From contig NZ_VNHW01000014.1 in NCBI RefSeq assembly GCF_008124835.1, positions 1 through 64,000 of the forward strand: 64,000 nucleotides of DNA, read 5' to 3'. Positions 26,837 to 36,293 of this stretch are shown one piece after another. Below the pieces are notes generated by a model. That model was not told the origin of the DNA, made no database searches, and saw nothing but the letters and a program-made list of their open reading frames with translations. The translations under genes and the position numbers were made by a program. This DNA comes from Blastococcus xanthinilyticus. Its GTDB lineage: Bacteria; Actinomycetota; Actinomycetes; Mycobacteriales; Geodermatophilaceae. Each line of letters opens with the position of its first letter. Positions within the stretch are counted from its first letter, which is position 1.

Positions 26837-29494
26837 ATGGGCGAGGAGCCCGCGCGACGATCGGCCCGGCTGCGGCGGGCCGCGTGCTGGTTGCTCGGCG
26901 TCGCCGTCCTCGTGGGCGCGCACGTGGCGGCCGACGGCACCGCGTTCGCCCAGGTGCTCTACGTCCTCGTCGTCGCCGGTGCCGCGGCTCTCGCCTGGGC
27001 GGGCATCCGCACCGGGCCGGCCCGGCCCGCCCGCCTGCTCATCGCGGTCGGGCTCACGGCGTCCGCGGTCGGTGACGTGGTCTGGGAGGTGCTGGTCCGG
27101 AGCGGCGCCGACGTGGACGTCTCCGTCGCCGACGTCGCCTACCTCGGCGCCTACGTCGCTCTCGCCGCGGCCCTCACCCGCATGGCCGGCAGCCGCGGGC
27201 AGACCGCCCGGGGCCGCTTCGACGGGTGGATCGACGCGGTCATCGTCTTCGTCGCCGTGCTGGCGGTCATGTGGGACATCACGGTGGCCGAGACCCTCGC
27301 CGACACCTCGCAGCCGCTGGGCGTGCGGCTGGTCTGGGCGCTCTACCCGGCCCTGGACGCCGCCCTGATCGCCCTGGTGTTCCGGGTGATGTCGGGCAGC
27401 CGGCGCCGGGACCCCGCCGCCCTCGTCGTCGCCGCGGGAGCCGCCTGCTGGCTGGCCTCGGACCTCGCCTACATGTTCGCCCCGGATCCGGAGGTCGTCC
27501 CGTCGCTGCTGTCGACCGGGTGGATGCTCGGGGCCGGCCTGCTCGCCGTGGCCGCCCGTCCGTGGGCGCACCGCGACGCGGCAGCGACCGGGGTGCGGGA
27601 GCAGGCCGGCCGGGCCCGGCTGGCCGTGTGCCTCGGGGCGCTGCTCGTCCCGGGCGCGCTCGACCTGGTGCACGACCTGACCGGCCGGGAGCAGACCCCG
27701 CTGTCGCTGTTCGGCGCCACCTCCGTCCTGGTGCTGCTGGTCTTCCTCCGCACGGCGCGGCTGCTCCGGGCCGAGGCGGAGGCCCGGGAGCTGGTCCGCG
27801 CGCAGGCGCGGCGCAACGCGGCCCTGGCCGCGCACTCCTCCGACGCGGTGCTGGTGATCGACCGGTCGGGCCGGCTGCTCGGCGACCCGACGCCGCTGGC
27901 GACGCTGCTGGGCGTGGAGCTGTCCGCCGACCCCGCCGAGGGCGAGCTGGTGCGCGGCGCCGGGCTCGATCCGCAAGCGGCGCGCGCGGTCTTCGCCGAG
28001 GCCGTGGCCGCCGGGGGAGCGGTCGTGAGCGCCGAGCTGCCCCGGCGCTGGCGGGGGCAGGAGCTGTGGGTGGGCGTCCGGCTGGTCGACCTGTCCGCCG
28101 ACCCGGACGTCGGGGGAGTGGTGATCCACGCCACCGACATCACCGAGCGGAAGCGGGCCGAGCAGAGCCTGGCCCACCAGGCCTTCCACGACGGCCTCAC
28201 CGGCCTGGCCAACCGCGCCCTGTTCGCCGAGCGCGTCGAGCAGGCGCTCCGGCACAACGCGCGGCACGGCGACACCGCCGCCGTCGTCTACATCGATCTC
28301 GACGGCTTCAAGGCCGTCAACGACAGCCTCGGCCACCAGGCCGGCGACCTCCTCCTGCAGCAGGTGGCGCGCCGGCTGGCCACCACGGTCCGGGCCGGCG
28401 ACACGCTGGCCCGGCTGGGCGGTGACGAGTTCGCCGTTCTGCTGGAGCAGGTCGACGACGTCGCCGAGGTGACCGCGGCCGGCGACCGGATGCTCGCCGA
28501 GCTGCGCCGGCCGGTGCGGATCGGCCGCCAGTCGGTGACCGTCTCCGGCAGCGTGGGCATCGCGGTCAGCGACGCGGACGCGACCGGCGACTCGCTGGTG
28601 CGCGACGCGGACATCGCCATGTACGCGGCGAAGACCTCCGGCCGCGGGCGGGTGGCCGTGTTCGACCCGGCGATGCGGGCGGCGGTCGTGGAGCGGCGGG
28701 CGCTGGAGGCGGAGCTGCAGGGTGCGCTGGCCGGGGACGAGCTGCGGCTGGTCTACCATCCCGTCGTCGACCTCGCCGACGGCCGGGTGGTCGGGTTCGA
28801 GGCGCTGCTGCGCTGGCACTCCCCGGTGCTCGGCCCCATCCCGCCCGACCGCTTCATCCCGGTCGCCGAGGACCTCGACCTGATCGGCGAGATCGGCGCC
28901 TGGGTGCTGCGCGAGGCGTGCTCGGCCGCCGCGGGCTGGCGCAGCCGGTACCCCGGGGCCGGGCTGACCATGGCGGTCAACGTGTCGGCGGTGCAGCTGG
29001 CCTCGCCGGACCTGGTCCGGCAGATCGCCGGGGCGCTGGCGTCCAGCGGGCTGCCCGCCGGGGCGCTCGTGCTCGAGGTGACCGAGACGGCCCTGGTGCG
29101 CGATCCCGAGGGGGCGGCGGAGCAGCTCGCCGCGCTGCGGGCCCTGGGCGTGCGCCTGGCGCTTGACGACTTCGGCACCGGCTACTCGTCGCTGAGCTAC
29201 CTGCGGCAGTTCACCGTCGACGTGCTCAAGATCGACCGGTCGTTCATCGCCACCATCGACGGCGCCGAGCTGCCCCCGATCGTGCGCGGGCTGGTCGAGC
29301 TCGGCCGCACCCTGGACCTGGAGATCGTGGCGGAGGGCGTCGAGGACGAGCGCCAGCGGGACCTCCTGCGCGACGCCCGGTGCGAGTTCGCGCAGGGGTA
29401 CCTGTTCGCCGCGCCGCTGTCGGCCACCGACGCCGAGCTGCTCCTGCTCGGCCGCACCGTCCCGGCGCCGTCGGGTGAGGGCACCCCCGCCTGA
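26837..29494 (+). CDS. Membrane-bound GGDEF-EAL cyclic-di-GMP protein with PAS domain
   Basis: 885 residues. Residues 1 to about 310 form eight or so hydrophobic segments, a MASE-like sensory membrane region. A degenerate PAS domain follows (AALAAHSSDAVLVIDRSGR, ending HATDITERKRAEQ). The GGDEF motif is intact at residues 528-532, with an RAGD inhibitory site five residues before the RL preceding it. The EAL domain (EAL at 655, then DDFGTGYSSLSYL and AEGVEDE) also looks catalytically complete. It could therefore make and break cyclic-di-GMP. GGAGG lies 8 nt before the ATG; an in-frame GTG one codon earlier is an alternative. Confidence 0.9.
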   Translation: MGEEPARRSARLRRAACWLLGVAVLVGAHVAADGTAFAQVLYVLVVAGAAALAWAGIRTGPARPARLLIAVGLTASAVGDVVWEVLVRSGADVDVSVADVAYLGAYVALAAALTRMAGSRGQTARGRFDGWIDAVIVFVAVLAVMWDITVAETLADTSQPLGVRLVWALYPALDAALIALVFRVMSGSRRRDPAALVVAAGAACWLASDLAYMFAPDPEVVPSLLSTGWMLGAGLLAVAARPWAHRDAAATGVREQAGRARLAVCLGALLVPGALDLVHDLTGREQTPLSLFGATSVLVLLVFLRTARLLRAEAEARELVRAQARRNAALAAHSSDAVLVIDRSGRLLGDPTPLATLLGVELSADPAEGELVRGAGLDPQAARAVFAEAVAAGGAVVSAELPRRWRGQELWVGVRLVDLSADPDVGGVVIHATDITERKRAEQSLAHQAFHDGLTGLANRALFAERVEQALRHNARHGDTAAVVYIDLDGFKAVNDSLGHQAGDLLLQQVARRLATTVRAGDTLARLGGDEFAVLLEQVDDVAEVTAAGDRMLAELRRPVRIGRQSVTVSGSVGIAVSDADATGDSLVRDADIAMYAAKTSGRGRVAVFDPAMRAAVVERRALEAELQGALAGDELRLVYHPVVDLADGRVVGFEALLRWHSPVLGPIPPDRFIPVAEDLDLIGEIGAWVLREACSAAAGWRSRYPGAGLTMAVNVSAVQLASPDLVRQIAGALASSGLPAGALVLEVTETALVRDPEGAAEQLAALRALGVRLALDDFGTGYSSLSYLRQFTVDVLKIDRSFIATIDGAELPPIVRGLVELGRTLDLEIVAEGVEDERQRDLLRDARCEFAQGYLFAAPLSATDAELLLLGRTVPAPSGEGTPA

Positions 29495-29552
29495 GCTGCG
29501 GTCCTGCCCGGTCCGCCTGGCCGGGCGGCGCCGGCTCCGGTAGGCAGACGCC

Positions 29553-30545
29553 ATGCCGGTGATCGGATTCCACAACTCCCACGAGCAGGTGCACCCTGCG
29601 GCGCTGCTGGACGCCGTCCGGCACGCCGAGGAGGTGGGCTTCACCGCGGCGATGTGCTCGGACCACCTCACCCCCTGGAACCCCCGGCAGGGGGAGTCGG
29701 GGTTCGCCTGGTCCTGGCTGGGCGCGGCGATGGCGACGACGTCGCTGCCGTTCGGTGCCGTGAACGCGCCCGGCCAGCGCTACCACCCGGTGATCGTGGC
29801 GCAGGCCATCGCCACCCTCGGGGCGATGTTCCCGGGGCGGTTCTGGGTGGCGCTCGGCAGCGGCGAGGCCATGAACGAGCACGTCACCGGCGACAAGTGG
29901 CCGCGCAAGGACGTGCGCGACGCCCGGCTGCTCGAGTGCGTGGCGGTCATCCGCGCCCTGCTGGCCGGCGAGGAGGTCAGCCACGACGGGCTGGTCACCG
30001 TGGACCGCGCCAAGGTCTACACGCTGCCCGAGCGCCAGCCGGCGCTCATCGCCCCGGCGGTGAGCGTGGCCACCGCCCGGAACGGCGCCGCCTGGGCCGA
30101 CGGCCTGGTGACGATCAACCAGCCGCACGACAAGCTGCGCGAGATGATCGTTGCCTACCGGGACGCCGGGGGGCGGGGGACCCTGGCGCTGCAGGTGCAC
30201 GTCTCCTGGGACCCCGACCCGGACCGGGCGCTGGCGATCGCGCACGACCAGTGGCGCAGCAACGTCTTCCCGCCCCCACTGTGCTGGGACCTCGACAGCC
30301 CGGAGGCCTTCGAGCAGGCCAGCGCGCACGTGACCCCGGAGGGCGTGACCGGCGCGGTGCGGGTGTCGGCCGACCTGGGCCAGCACACCGCCTGGCTCCA
30401 GGAGTACCTCGACCTGGGGTTCGAGCACATCTACCTGCACCACGTCGGTGTCGAGCAGCGCCCGTTCCTGGACGCCTTCGGCGAGCGCGTGCTGCCCCAG
30501 CTCGGCGTCACGGCGCCGGCGCCGGCCGTGGCGGTGGACCGGTGA
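29553..30545 (+). CDS. LLM-class flavin oxidoreductase, non-F420 type
   Basis: A 330-residue luciferase-like TIM-barrel protein. IGFHNSHEQVHPAALLDAV at the start, SDHLTPWNPRQGESGF, and FWVALGSGEAMNEH fit the LLM-class subfamily described as probable non-F420 flavin oxidoreductases (TIGR03885, as I recall it). The substrate is unknown. The ATG at 29553 is preceded by TAGGCA, a partial -10 box 6 nt upstream. Its stop overlaps the GTG of the GH13 gene, so the two are translationally coupled, an unusual pairing of a flavoenzyme with a sugar transglycosidase. Confidence 0.8.
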   Translation: MPVIGFHNSHEQVHPAALLDAVRHAEEVGFTAAMCSDHLTPWNPRQGESGFAWSWLGAAMATTSLPFGAVNAPGQRYHPVIVAQAIATLGAMFPGRFWVALGSGEAMNEHVTGDKWPRKDVRDARLLECVAVIRALLAGEEVSHDGLVTVDRAKVYTLPERQPALIAPAVSVATARNGAAWADGLVTINQPHDKLREMIVAYRDAGGRGTLALQVHVSWDPDPDRALAIAHDQWRSNVFPPPLCWDLDSPEAFEQASAHVTPEGVTGAVRVSADLGQHTAWLQEYLDLGFEHIYLHHVGVEQRPFLDAFGERVLPQLGVTAPAPAVAVDR

Positions 30546-32209
30546 GGATCACCGACACCGCCGACCTGTGGTGGAAGAACGCGGTCGTCTACTGCCTCGA
30601 CGTCGAGACCTACCTGGACTGGGACGGCGACGGCGTCGGCGACTTCCCCGGGCTCGCGCAGCGGATCGACCACCTCGCCGACCTCGGCGTCACCTGCCTG
30701 TGGCTGATGCCCTTCTACCCGACCTGCGAGCGCGACGACGGCTACGACATCACCGACTTCTACGCCGTCGACCCGCGGCTGGGCAGCCTCGGCGACCTGG
30801 TCGAGGTGATCCGCACGGCGAACGACCGGGGGATGCGCGTCATCGCCGACCTGGTGGTCAACCACACGTCGGTCCAGCACCCCTGGTTCGAGTCGGCGAG
30901 GGCGAGCCGGGAGTCGCCGTTCCACGACTTCTACGTGTGGCGCGACGACGAGCCGCCGGACACCTCCGAGCAGGTCGTCTTCCCCGACCAGGAGGACAGC
31001 ATCTGGACGTTCAACGAGCCGACCGGGCAGTGGTACCTGCACCGCTTCTACAAGGAGCAGCCCGACCTCAACGTGGCCAACCCGCGGGTGCGCGACGAGG
31101 TCGCCAAGCTGATGGGCTTCTGGCTGCAGCTCGGGCTGTCGGGCTTCCGCGTGGACGCGGTGCCGTTCTTCCTCGAGACCCAGCCGGGCGCCGACGAGGC
31201 GCTGCCCGAGCCGCACGAGTACCTCCGCTCGCTGCGCTCGTTCCTGGGCCGCCGCGTCGGCGACGGCGTCCTGCTCGGCGAGGTGAACCTGCCGTTCGAG
31301 CAGCAGCTGGAGTTCTTCGGGGGCGCCGAGGGCGACGAGCTGACCATGCAGTTCGACTTCAACGGCATGCAGGCCCTCTACCTCTCGCTCGCCCGCGCCG
31401 ACGCCGGGCCGCTGGCCGCCTCGCTGGGGCAGCGTCCGGAGCTGCACCCGGACTCGCAGTGGGCCACCTTCGTGCGCAACCACGACGAGCTCACCCTGGA
31501 CAAGCTCGGCGACGACGAGCGGGCCGAGGTCTTCGCCGCGTTCGGGCCCGAGGAGCGGATGCAGGTCTACGGCCGCGGCCTCCGGCGCCGGCTGCCGCCG
31601 ATGCTGGAGGGCGATCCGCGCCGGATCCGGATGGTCTACAGCCTGCTCTTCTCGCTGCCGGGCACCCCGGTGCTCTTCTACGGCGAGGAGATCGGGATGG
31701 GGGAGGACCTCGACGCCGAGGGACGCCTCGCCGTCCGGACCCCGATGCAGTGGACCTCGGGGCGCAACGGTGGCTTCTCGACCGCGGATCCCGAGGACCT
31801 GCCCGGCCCGGTCGTGGACGGCGGCTTCGCGCCCGAGTTCGTCAACGTCGCCGACCAGCGGCGCGACCCCGACTCGCTGCTGTCGTTCATGAAGTTGCTG
31901 ATCCGCCGCTACCGGGAGTCGCCGGAGCTGGGCTGGGGCAGCTTCGCGGTGCTCGAGCAGCCCCACGACGCGGTGCTGGCGCACTGCTGCGTCTGGGACG
32001 ACGGCACGCTGGTGGCCGTGCACAACCTCGCCTCGGAGCCGCGGTCGGTGCCGCTGCGGCTGCCCGACCTCGGCGGGGCCGTGCTGCACGACCTGCTGCA
32101 GGACGGCGCCTGCCCGGTGGCCGACGACGGCTCGGTCGAGGTGGCGCTGGAGGGCTACGGCCACCGCTGGCTGCGCGCGGTGCGGGAGGGCAGCCGCCGG
32201 CTGCCCTGA
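30542..32209 (+). CDS. GH13 enzyme (trehalose synthase/alpha-glucosyltransferase-like)
   Basis: A 555-residue alpha-amylase-superfamily enzyme: DLWWKNAVVYCLDVETYLDW, VIADLVVNHTS, GFRVDAVPFF with nucleophile Asp205, LLGEVN with acid/base Glu247, and NHDE with Asp315. The layout (PHEYLRSLRSFL, and RMQVYGRGLRRRLPPML near the barrel end) resembles the TreS branch (GH13_16), which interconverts maltose and trehalose, but the N-terminus diverges, so specificity is uncertain. A small C-terminal beta domain ends the protein. The GTG overlaps the stop of the LLM oxidoreductase; the tautomerase follows after 28 bp. Confidence 0.85.
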   Translation: MRITDTADLWWKNAVVYCLDVETYLDWDGDGVGDFPGLAQRIDHLADLGVTCLWLMPFYPTCERDDGYDITDFYAVDPRLGSLGDLVEVIRTANDRGMRVIADLVVNHTSVQHPWFESARASRESPFHDFYVWRDDEPPDTSEQVVFPDQEDSIWTFNEPTGQWYLHRFYKEQPDLNVANPRVRDEVAKLMGFWLQLGLSGFRVDAVPFFLETQPGADEALPEPHEYLRSLRSFLGRRVGDGVLLGEVNLPFEQQLEFFGGAEGDELTMQFDFNGMQALYLSLARADAGPLAASLGQRPELHPDSQWATFVRNHDELTLDKLGDDERAEVFAAFGPEERMQVYGRGLRRRLPPMLEGDPRRIRMVYSLLFSLPGTPVLFYGEEIGMGEDLDAEGRLAVRTPMQWTSGRNGGFSTADPEDLPGPVVDGGFAPEFVNVADQRRDPDSLLSFMKLLIRRYRESPELGWGSFAVLEQPHDAVLAHCCVWDDGTLVAVHNLASEPRSVPLRLPDLGGAVLHDLLQDGACPVADDGSVEVALEGYGHRWLRAVREGSRRLP

Positions 32210-32237
32210 GACCAGCAGACCCGATCCGGGAGATCTC

Positions 32238-32636
32238 GTGCCGTCGTTGCAGCTGGACCTGCCGCTCCGCCTGGACGCCGGCGCCAAGCGGGCCCTCGCC
32301 CGCGAGCTCGGCGCGGTCTACGCGGAGGTGATGCAGGTCCGGCCCGAGCTGATCACCGTCGCGATCCACGACCTCGGGCCCGGCGGGGTGTGGCGGTGCG
32401 GTTCGGGCGAGCCCGAGCCGGCGGCGCTGGTGATGTGCGACGTGCGCGCCGGGCGGCCGGTGGCGACTCGGGAACGGCTGGCCCGCGGGATCGTCGAGGT
32501 GTGCGCCCGGGCCTGCGGGCTCGAGGAGGGCCGCCTCAAGGTGGAGTTCACCCAGCACAGCGGTGACGAGATGTTCCACCCGCAGCTGGGCGGGTTCGCC
32601 CCCGACTGGGCGCCCGGCGGCGGGGCGACCGCCTGA
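32238..32636 (+). CDS. Tautomerase-superfamily protein
   Basis: A 132-residue protein starting GTG-CCG, so that after Met removal the N-terminal residue is Pro, the catalytic base of the 4-oxalocrotonate tautomerase/MIF superfamily. LQLDLPLRLDAGAKRALAREL and ITVAIHDLGP match one beta-alpha-beta unit, and LVMCDVRAGRPVATRERLARGI the second. Length suits a fused double unit. GGGAGATCTC before the GTG is a modest ribosome-binding site. It follows the LLM/GH13 pair, is probably co-transcribed, and ends next to the convergent TarD-like gene. Confidence 0.75.
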   Translation: MPSLQLDLPLRLDAGAKRALARELGAVYAEVMQVRPELITVAIHDLGPGGVWRCGSGEPEPAALVMCDVRAGRPVATRERLARGIVEVCARACGLEEGRLKVEFTQHSGDEMFHPQLGGFAPDWAPGGGATA

Positions 32637-32649
32637 CCGCCCCCGGACG

Positions 32650-33897
32650 TCAGGCCAGGACGTCGCGGAGGACCGGGCCGAGGGACGCCTTCTGCTCCAG
32701 GCCGATGCCGGGTGCGTCCGGCAGCCGCACGTGGCCGTCCTCGATCGGGTACCCGTCGGCGAACCCGCCGAAGGGCTCGAAGATGCCGGGGTAGGACTCG
32801 CAGCCGTGCAGGTGGAAGGCCGAGGCGAGGGAGAGGTTGAACTGGTGCCCCCCGTGCGGCACGCAGCGGTCGGGGTTCCAGCCGGAGTCGAACAGCATCG
32901 TCACGGTCCGCCGGAACTCGGTCGCGCCGTAGCTCAGCGCCGGGTCCATCTGCAGGATGTCGCGGTCGGGCCGGAGCCCGCCGTAGCGGACGAGGTTCCG
33001 GGCCTCCTGGAAGGACATCAGGTTCTCGCCGGTCGCCAGCGGGCCCGGGTAGCGCTCCGCCAGCGCGCGCAGCTCCTCGAAGTCCAGCGGGTCGCCGGCC
33101 TCCTCGTACCAGCGCAGCGGGTACGCGCGCAGCGCGTCGGCGTAGGCCAGCGCCTGCTCGAGGTCGAAGCGCCCGTTGGCGTCCACCGCGAGGTCGCAGC
33201 CGTCCGGCAGCACGTCCAGCACGGCCTCGATGCGCCGCAGGTCCTCCGCCAGCGGGGCGCCGCCGATCTTCATCTTCACCGTGCGGTAGCCCAGGTCCAG
33301 GTAGCCGCGCATCTCCGCCTGCAGGGCATCGATCCCGCGCCCGGGGTAGTAGTAGCCGCCGGCGGCGTAGACCCAGACCCGCTCCGCGGGGGTGGCCGGC
33401 GTGCGCGGGTCGCGGGCGCGCTCGCTGAGCAGCCGGTTGAGCGGGACGCCGGCGAGTTTGGCGGCGAGGTCCCAGGCGGCCATGTCGAGGATCCCCATGG
33501 CGACCCCGCGGTCGCCGTGGCCGCCGGGCTTCTCGTCGGTCATGGCGGCCCGCCAGATCAGCTCCGGGTCCAGGTCGCCGTGCGCACCGATCAGGCCGGC
33601 CGGCTCGGCCGCCAGCACCCGGGGGATGATCCGCTCGCGCAGCAGGCCGCCCTGGGCGTACCGCCCGTTGGAGTTGAAGCCGTACCCGATCACCGGTTCG
33701 CCGTCGCGGACCTCGTCGGTGACGAGCGCCAGGACGCTGACGGTCATCTTCGAGAAGTTGATGAAGGCGTTGGACATGTCCGCCTGGATGGGGACGGTCT
33801 TCTCGCGGATGTCGACGATGCGCACGGGCCCGGCCTCTCTGACGACGGCGGTGTCCACGATGCGGCCTGCCCCGACGGCGCCGGGGGATTCGTTCAT
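32650..33897 (-). CDS. Enolase-superfamily D(-)-tartrate dehydratase-like protein
   Basis: 415 residues. The enolase-superfamily residues are present: KxK at Lys208/Lys210 (VKMKIGG), metal ligands Asp239, Glu265 and Glu291, and His348 in CVPHGGHQF. The spacing Lys-29-Asp-26-Glu-26-Glu-57-His is the same as I recall for Bradyrhizobium TarD, which dehydrates D-tartrate to oxaloacetate, and the C-terminus (CESYPGIFEPFGGFADG) is also TarD-like. The N-terminal 22 residues are extra. It is divergent from a CitA-type sensor kinase, followed by its response regulator and a TctCBA transporter, which supports a di- or tricarboxylate substrate. Confidence 0.78.
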   Translation of the reverse strand: MNESPGAVGAGRIVDTAVVREAGPVRIVDIREKTVPIQADMSNAFINFSKMTVSVLALVTDEVRDGEPVIGYGFNSNGRYAQGGLLRERIIPRVLAAEPAGLIGAHGDLDPELIWRAAMTDEKPGGHGDRGVAMGILDMAAWDLAAKLAGVPLNRLLSERARDPRTPATPAERVWVYAAGGYYYPGRGIDALQAEMRGYLDLGYRTVKMKIGGAPLAEDLRRIEAVLDVLPDGCDLAVDANGRFDLEQALAYADALRAYPLRWYEEAGDPLDFEELRALAERYPGPLATGENLMSFQEARNLVRYGGLRPDRDILQMDPALSYGATEFRRTVTMLFDSGWNPDRCVPHGGHQFNLSLASAFHLHGCESYPGIFEPFGGFADGYPIEDGHVRLPDAPGIGLEQKASLGPVLRDVLA

Positions 33898-33922
33898 TTC
33901 GTTCCCGGACCCGGCGCGCCTG

Positions 33923-33938
33923 GGTGACTCACGTCACC
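33923..33938. promoter_or_regulatory. Palindromic operator candidate in the tartrate divergent promoter
   Basis: GGTGAC-TCAC-GTCACC, a perfect 6-bp inverted repeat, lies 26 nt before the TarD-like start and 24 nt before the kinase start. A CACACT -10-like box at 33950-33955 ends 6 nt before the kinase GTG. The palindrome could control both directions. Confidence 0.4.
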
Positions 33939-33961
33939 TCCGGGGCGGGCACACTGGCCGC

Positions 33962-35596
33962 GTGCGCAGGCCCGGGTTCCCGCTGCGGCGCCGCTCCAGG
34001 CCGACCAGCCTGGCGCGCCAGCTGCTGCTCCTCCAAGGTCTGGTCGTCGCCGTCATCGTGCTCACGGCGACGGCCGTCGCCTACGTCAACGCCCACCGCA
34101 CGGCGCAGCACGACGCCGAGGTGCAGGCGACCGCCATCGTCGCCGCGCTCACCACCTCGCCGCTGGTCGCCGAGGCGGTGACCGGCCCTCGGCCGACCGA
34201 GGTGCTGCAGCCGTACGTGGAGGCGGTGCGCCGGGAGACCGGGACGTCGTTCATCACCGTGTTCGCCCCCGACCGGACGCGCTTCACCCACCCCGATCCC
34301 GCGCAGATCGGCCGCTCGTTCATCGGCACGATCGAGCCGGCGCTGGCCGGCCGGACCTTCACCGAGACCTACACCGGCACGCTGGGCCCGTCGGTGCGGG
34401 CGACGGGGCCGATCGTCGGCCGGGACGGCGAGGTGGTCGGGCTGGTCTCGGCGGGGATCACCCTGGACGCGATCGGGGTGGACCTGGCCCGGTCGCTGCC
34501 CGGCATCGTCGGCGTCGGCCTGGTCACCCTGGCGGTGGGCAGCACGGGCAGCTGGCTGATCAGCCGGCGGCTGCGGCGGCAGACCCGCGGGCTGGGCGCC
34601 CCCGTCCTCGCCCGGATGCTCGACTACTACGAGGCCGTCCTGCACGCGGTGCGCGAGGGGCTGATGCTCGTCGACGGGGAGCAGCGGGTGCAGCTGGTCA
34701 ACGACGAGGCCCGCCGCCTGCTCTCCCTCGACGTCGACCCGACCGGCCGGCACGTCGGCGAGCTGGGGCTGTCCGCGGACCTCGCCGAGACGCTGTGCCG
34801 GCAGCGGCAGACCGTCGACGAGGTGCACGTGAGCGGCGGCCGGGTGCTGGTGGTCAACCAGGTGCACGCGCATGCGGAGGGGAGCTCGGCCGGCGTCGTG
34901 GTGACCCTGCGCGACCACACCGAGCTGCAGGCGCTCACCGGCGAGCTGGACAGCGTGCGCGCGTTCGCCGAGTCGCTGCGGGCCCAGGCGCACGAGGCCG
35001 GCAACCGGCTGCACACCACGGTGTCGCTGATCGAGCTCGGCCGGGGGCAGGACGCCGTGGAGTTCGCCACCGCCGAGCTCGCCTCGGCCCAGCGGCTGAC
35101 CGACCGCGTGGTCGACGCGGTGGAGGAGCCGGTGCTCGCCGCGCTGCTGCTGGGCAAGTCGGCCACCGCCCACGAGCGGGGCGTGCGGCTGGAGATCGAC
35201 CCGGGCACCGCCGTCTCGGCCACCGGCATCCCCAGCGGCGAGCTGGTGACGATCGTGGGCAACCTGCTCGACAACGCCATCGACGCCGCGCTCGCCGGCG
35301 CTCCGCCGCGCGAGGTGCAGTTCGCCGCCTGGGTGGACGGCGACCGGCTCGAGATCCGGGTGGAGGACAGCGGCCCCGGCCTGACCGAGCAGCAGGTGCC
35401 GCGGGTGTTCGACCGGGGGTGGACGACGAAGGACGCCGGCGAGGTGCCCTCCGCTGGTGCCGGCCGGGGTCTCGGGCTGGCGCTCGTCGCCCAGGCGGTC
35501 CGGCGCAACGGCGGCTCGGTCGCCGTGCGCCCGGGCCCGGGGGCGCAGTTCGCCGTGTCGCTGCCGGTCCGCACCGTCGTGGCGGCCGTCCCGTGA
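33962..35596 (+). CDS. CitA/DcuS-type sensor histidine kinase
   Basis: 544 residues. TM1 (about 22-42), an extracellular PAS-like sensor (about 45-165, containing TGTSFITVFAPD and RFTHPDP), TM2 (about 175-195), a cytosolic PAS, and a kinase core. The phosphoacceptor is His344 in AQAHEAGNRLHT, the H-box of the citrate/C4-dicarboxylate sensor family (Spo0B-like). LLDNAIDAAL, EDSGPG and GRGLGLALV form the ATP site. In this family the extracellular PAS binds the carboxylate directly. The GTG at 33962 has a CACACT box 6 nt upstream. Its stop overlaps the response regulator start. Confidence 0.92.
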   Translation: MRRPGFPLRRRSRPTSLARQLLLLQGLVVAVIVLTATAVAYVNAHRTAQHDAEVQATAIVAALTTSPLVAEAVTGPRPTEVLQPYVEAVRRETGTSFITVFAPDRTRFTHPDPAQIGRSFIGTIEPALAGRTFTETYTGTLGPSVRATGPIVGRDGEVVGLVSAGITLDAIGVDLARSLPGIVGVGLVTLAVGSTGSWLISRRLRRQTRGLGAPVLARMLDYYEAVLHAVREGLMLVDGEQRVQLVNDEARRLLSLDVDPTGRHVGELGLSADLAETLCRQRQTVDEVHVSGGRVLVVNQVHAHAEGSSAGVVVTLRDHTELQALTGELDSVRAFAESLRAQAHEAGNRLHTTVSLIELGRGQDAVEFATAELASAQRLTDRVVDAVEEPVLAALLLGKSATAHERGVRLEIDPGTAVSATGIPSGELVTIVGNLLDNAIDAALAGAPPREVQFAAWVDGDRLEIRVEDSGPGLTEQQVPRVFDRGWTTKDAGEVPSAGAGRGLGLALVAQAVRRNGGSVAVRPGPGAQFAVSLPVRTVVAAVP

Positions 35597-36261
35597 TCCG
35601 GGTGCTGGTGGTCGAGGACGAGCCGGTCGCCGCCGAGGCGCACCGCACCTACGTCGACCGCACGCCGGGTTTCTGCACCGCGGCCGTGGCCGCCACCGGG
35701 GCGCGGGCGCTGGACGCGCTGGCGCGCACGCCGGTGGACCTCGTGCTGCTGGACATGCACCTCCCCGACACGCACGGCGTCGAGCTGTGCCGACGGATCC
35801 GGTCGGCCCGCGTCGACGTCGACGTCCTCGCCGTCACCTCGGCCCGGGAGCTGTCGACCGTCCGTGCCGCCGCTGCCCTCGGGGTGGTCGGCTACCTGCT
35901 CAAGCCCTTCACCTACGCGGCGCTGCACGACCGGCTGGTCGCCTACGCCGACTACCGCGACCGGCTCTCCGCGGACGGCGACGCGACCGGGCAGGAGGAC
36001 GTCGACCGGGCGCTGGAAGGGCCGCGCCCCCAGCGGCAGGCCACCCTGCCGAAGGGCATGCACCCGCAGACCCTCGACGCCGTGGTGGCCGCCCTGCGCA
36101 GGGGCGAGGGGCTGTCCGCCGCCGAGACCGCCGCCGGGACGGGCACCTCCCGGATCACCGCCCGCCGGTACCTCGAGTACCTGGCCGAGACCGGCCTGGC
36201 CACGCGCACGCCGCGCTACGGCGGCGCCGGCCGGCCGGAGACGGAGTACCGCTGGCGGTGA
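35593..36261 (+). CDS. CitB/DcuR-type response regulator
   Basis: A 222-residue regulator. The receiver has Asp54 (VLLDMHLPD) as phosphorylation site and Lys104 (YLLKPF). The C-terminal part (about 155-222, TLDAVVAALRRGEGLSAAET, RITARRYLEYLAETG) is the winged HTH of the CitB/DcuR class. It overlaps the kinase gene by 4 nt (GTGA) and should be its partner. Likely targets are the divergent TarD-like gene and the TctCBA genes 118 bp downstream, whose promoter region has an AT-rich inverted repeat. Confidence 0.92.
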   Translation: MIRVLVVEDEPVAAEAHRTYVDRTPGFCTAAVAATGARALDALARTPVDLVLLDMHLPDTHGVELCRRIRSARVDVDVLAVTSARELSTVRAAAALGVVGYLLKPFTYAALHDRLVAYADYRDRLSADGDATGQEDVDRALEGPRPQRQATLPKGMHPQTLDAVVAALRRGEGLSAAETAAGTGTSRITARRYLEYLAETGLATRTPRYGGAGRPETEYRWR

Positions 36262-36293
36262 CGTGGGCCGGGCCGTGGGCCCCGTGACCAGAA

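Noticed and set aside
24842-29671. A 1609-codon open frame on the minus strand running past malQ and antisense to the GGDEF-EAL gene.
   Set aside because: Only 24842-26671 has recognisable domain content; upstream of it the translation is low-complexity Arg/Gly/Val and the opposite strand encodes an intact GGDEF-EAL protein.
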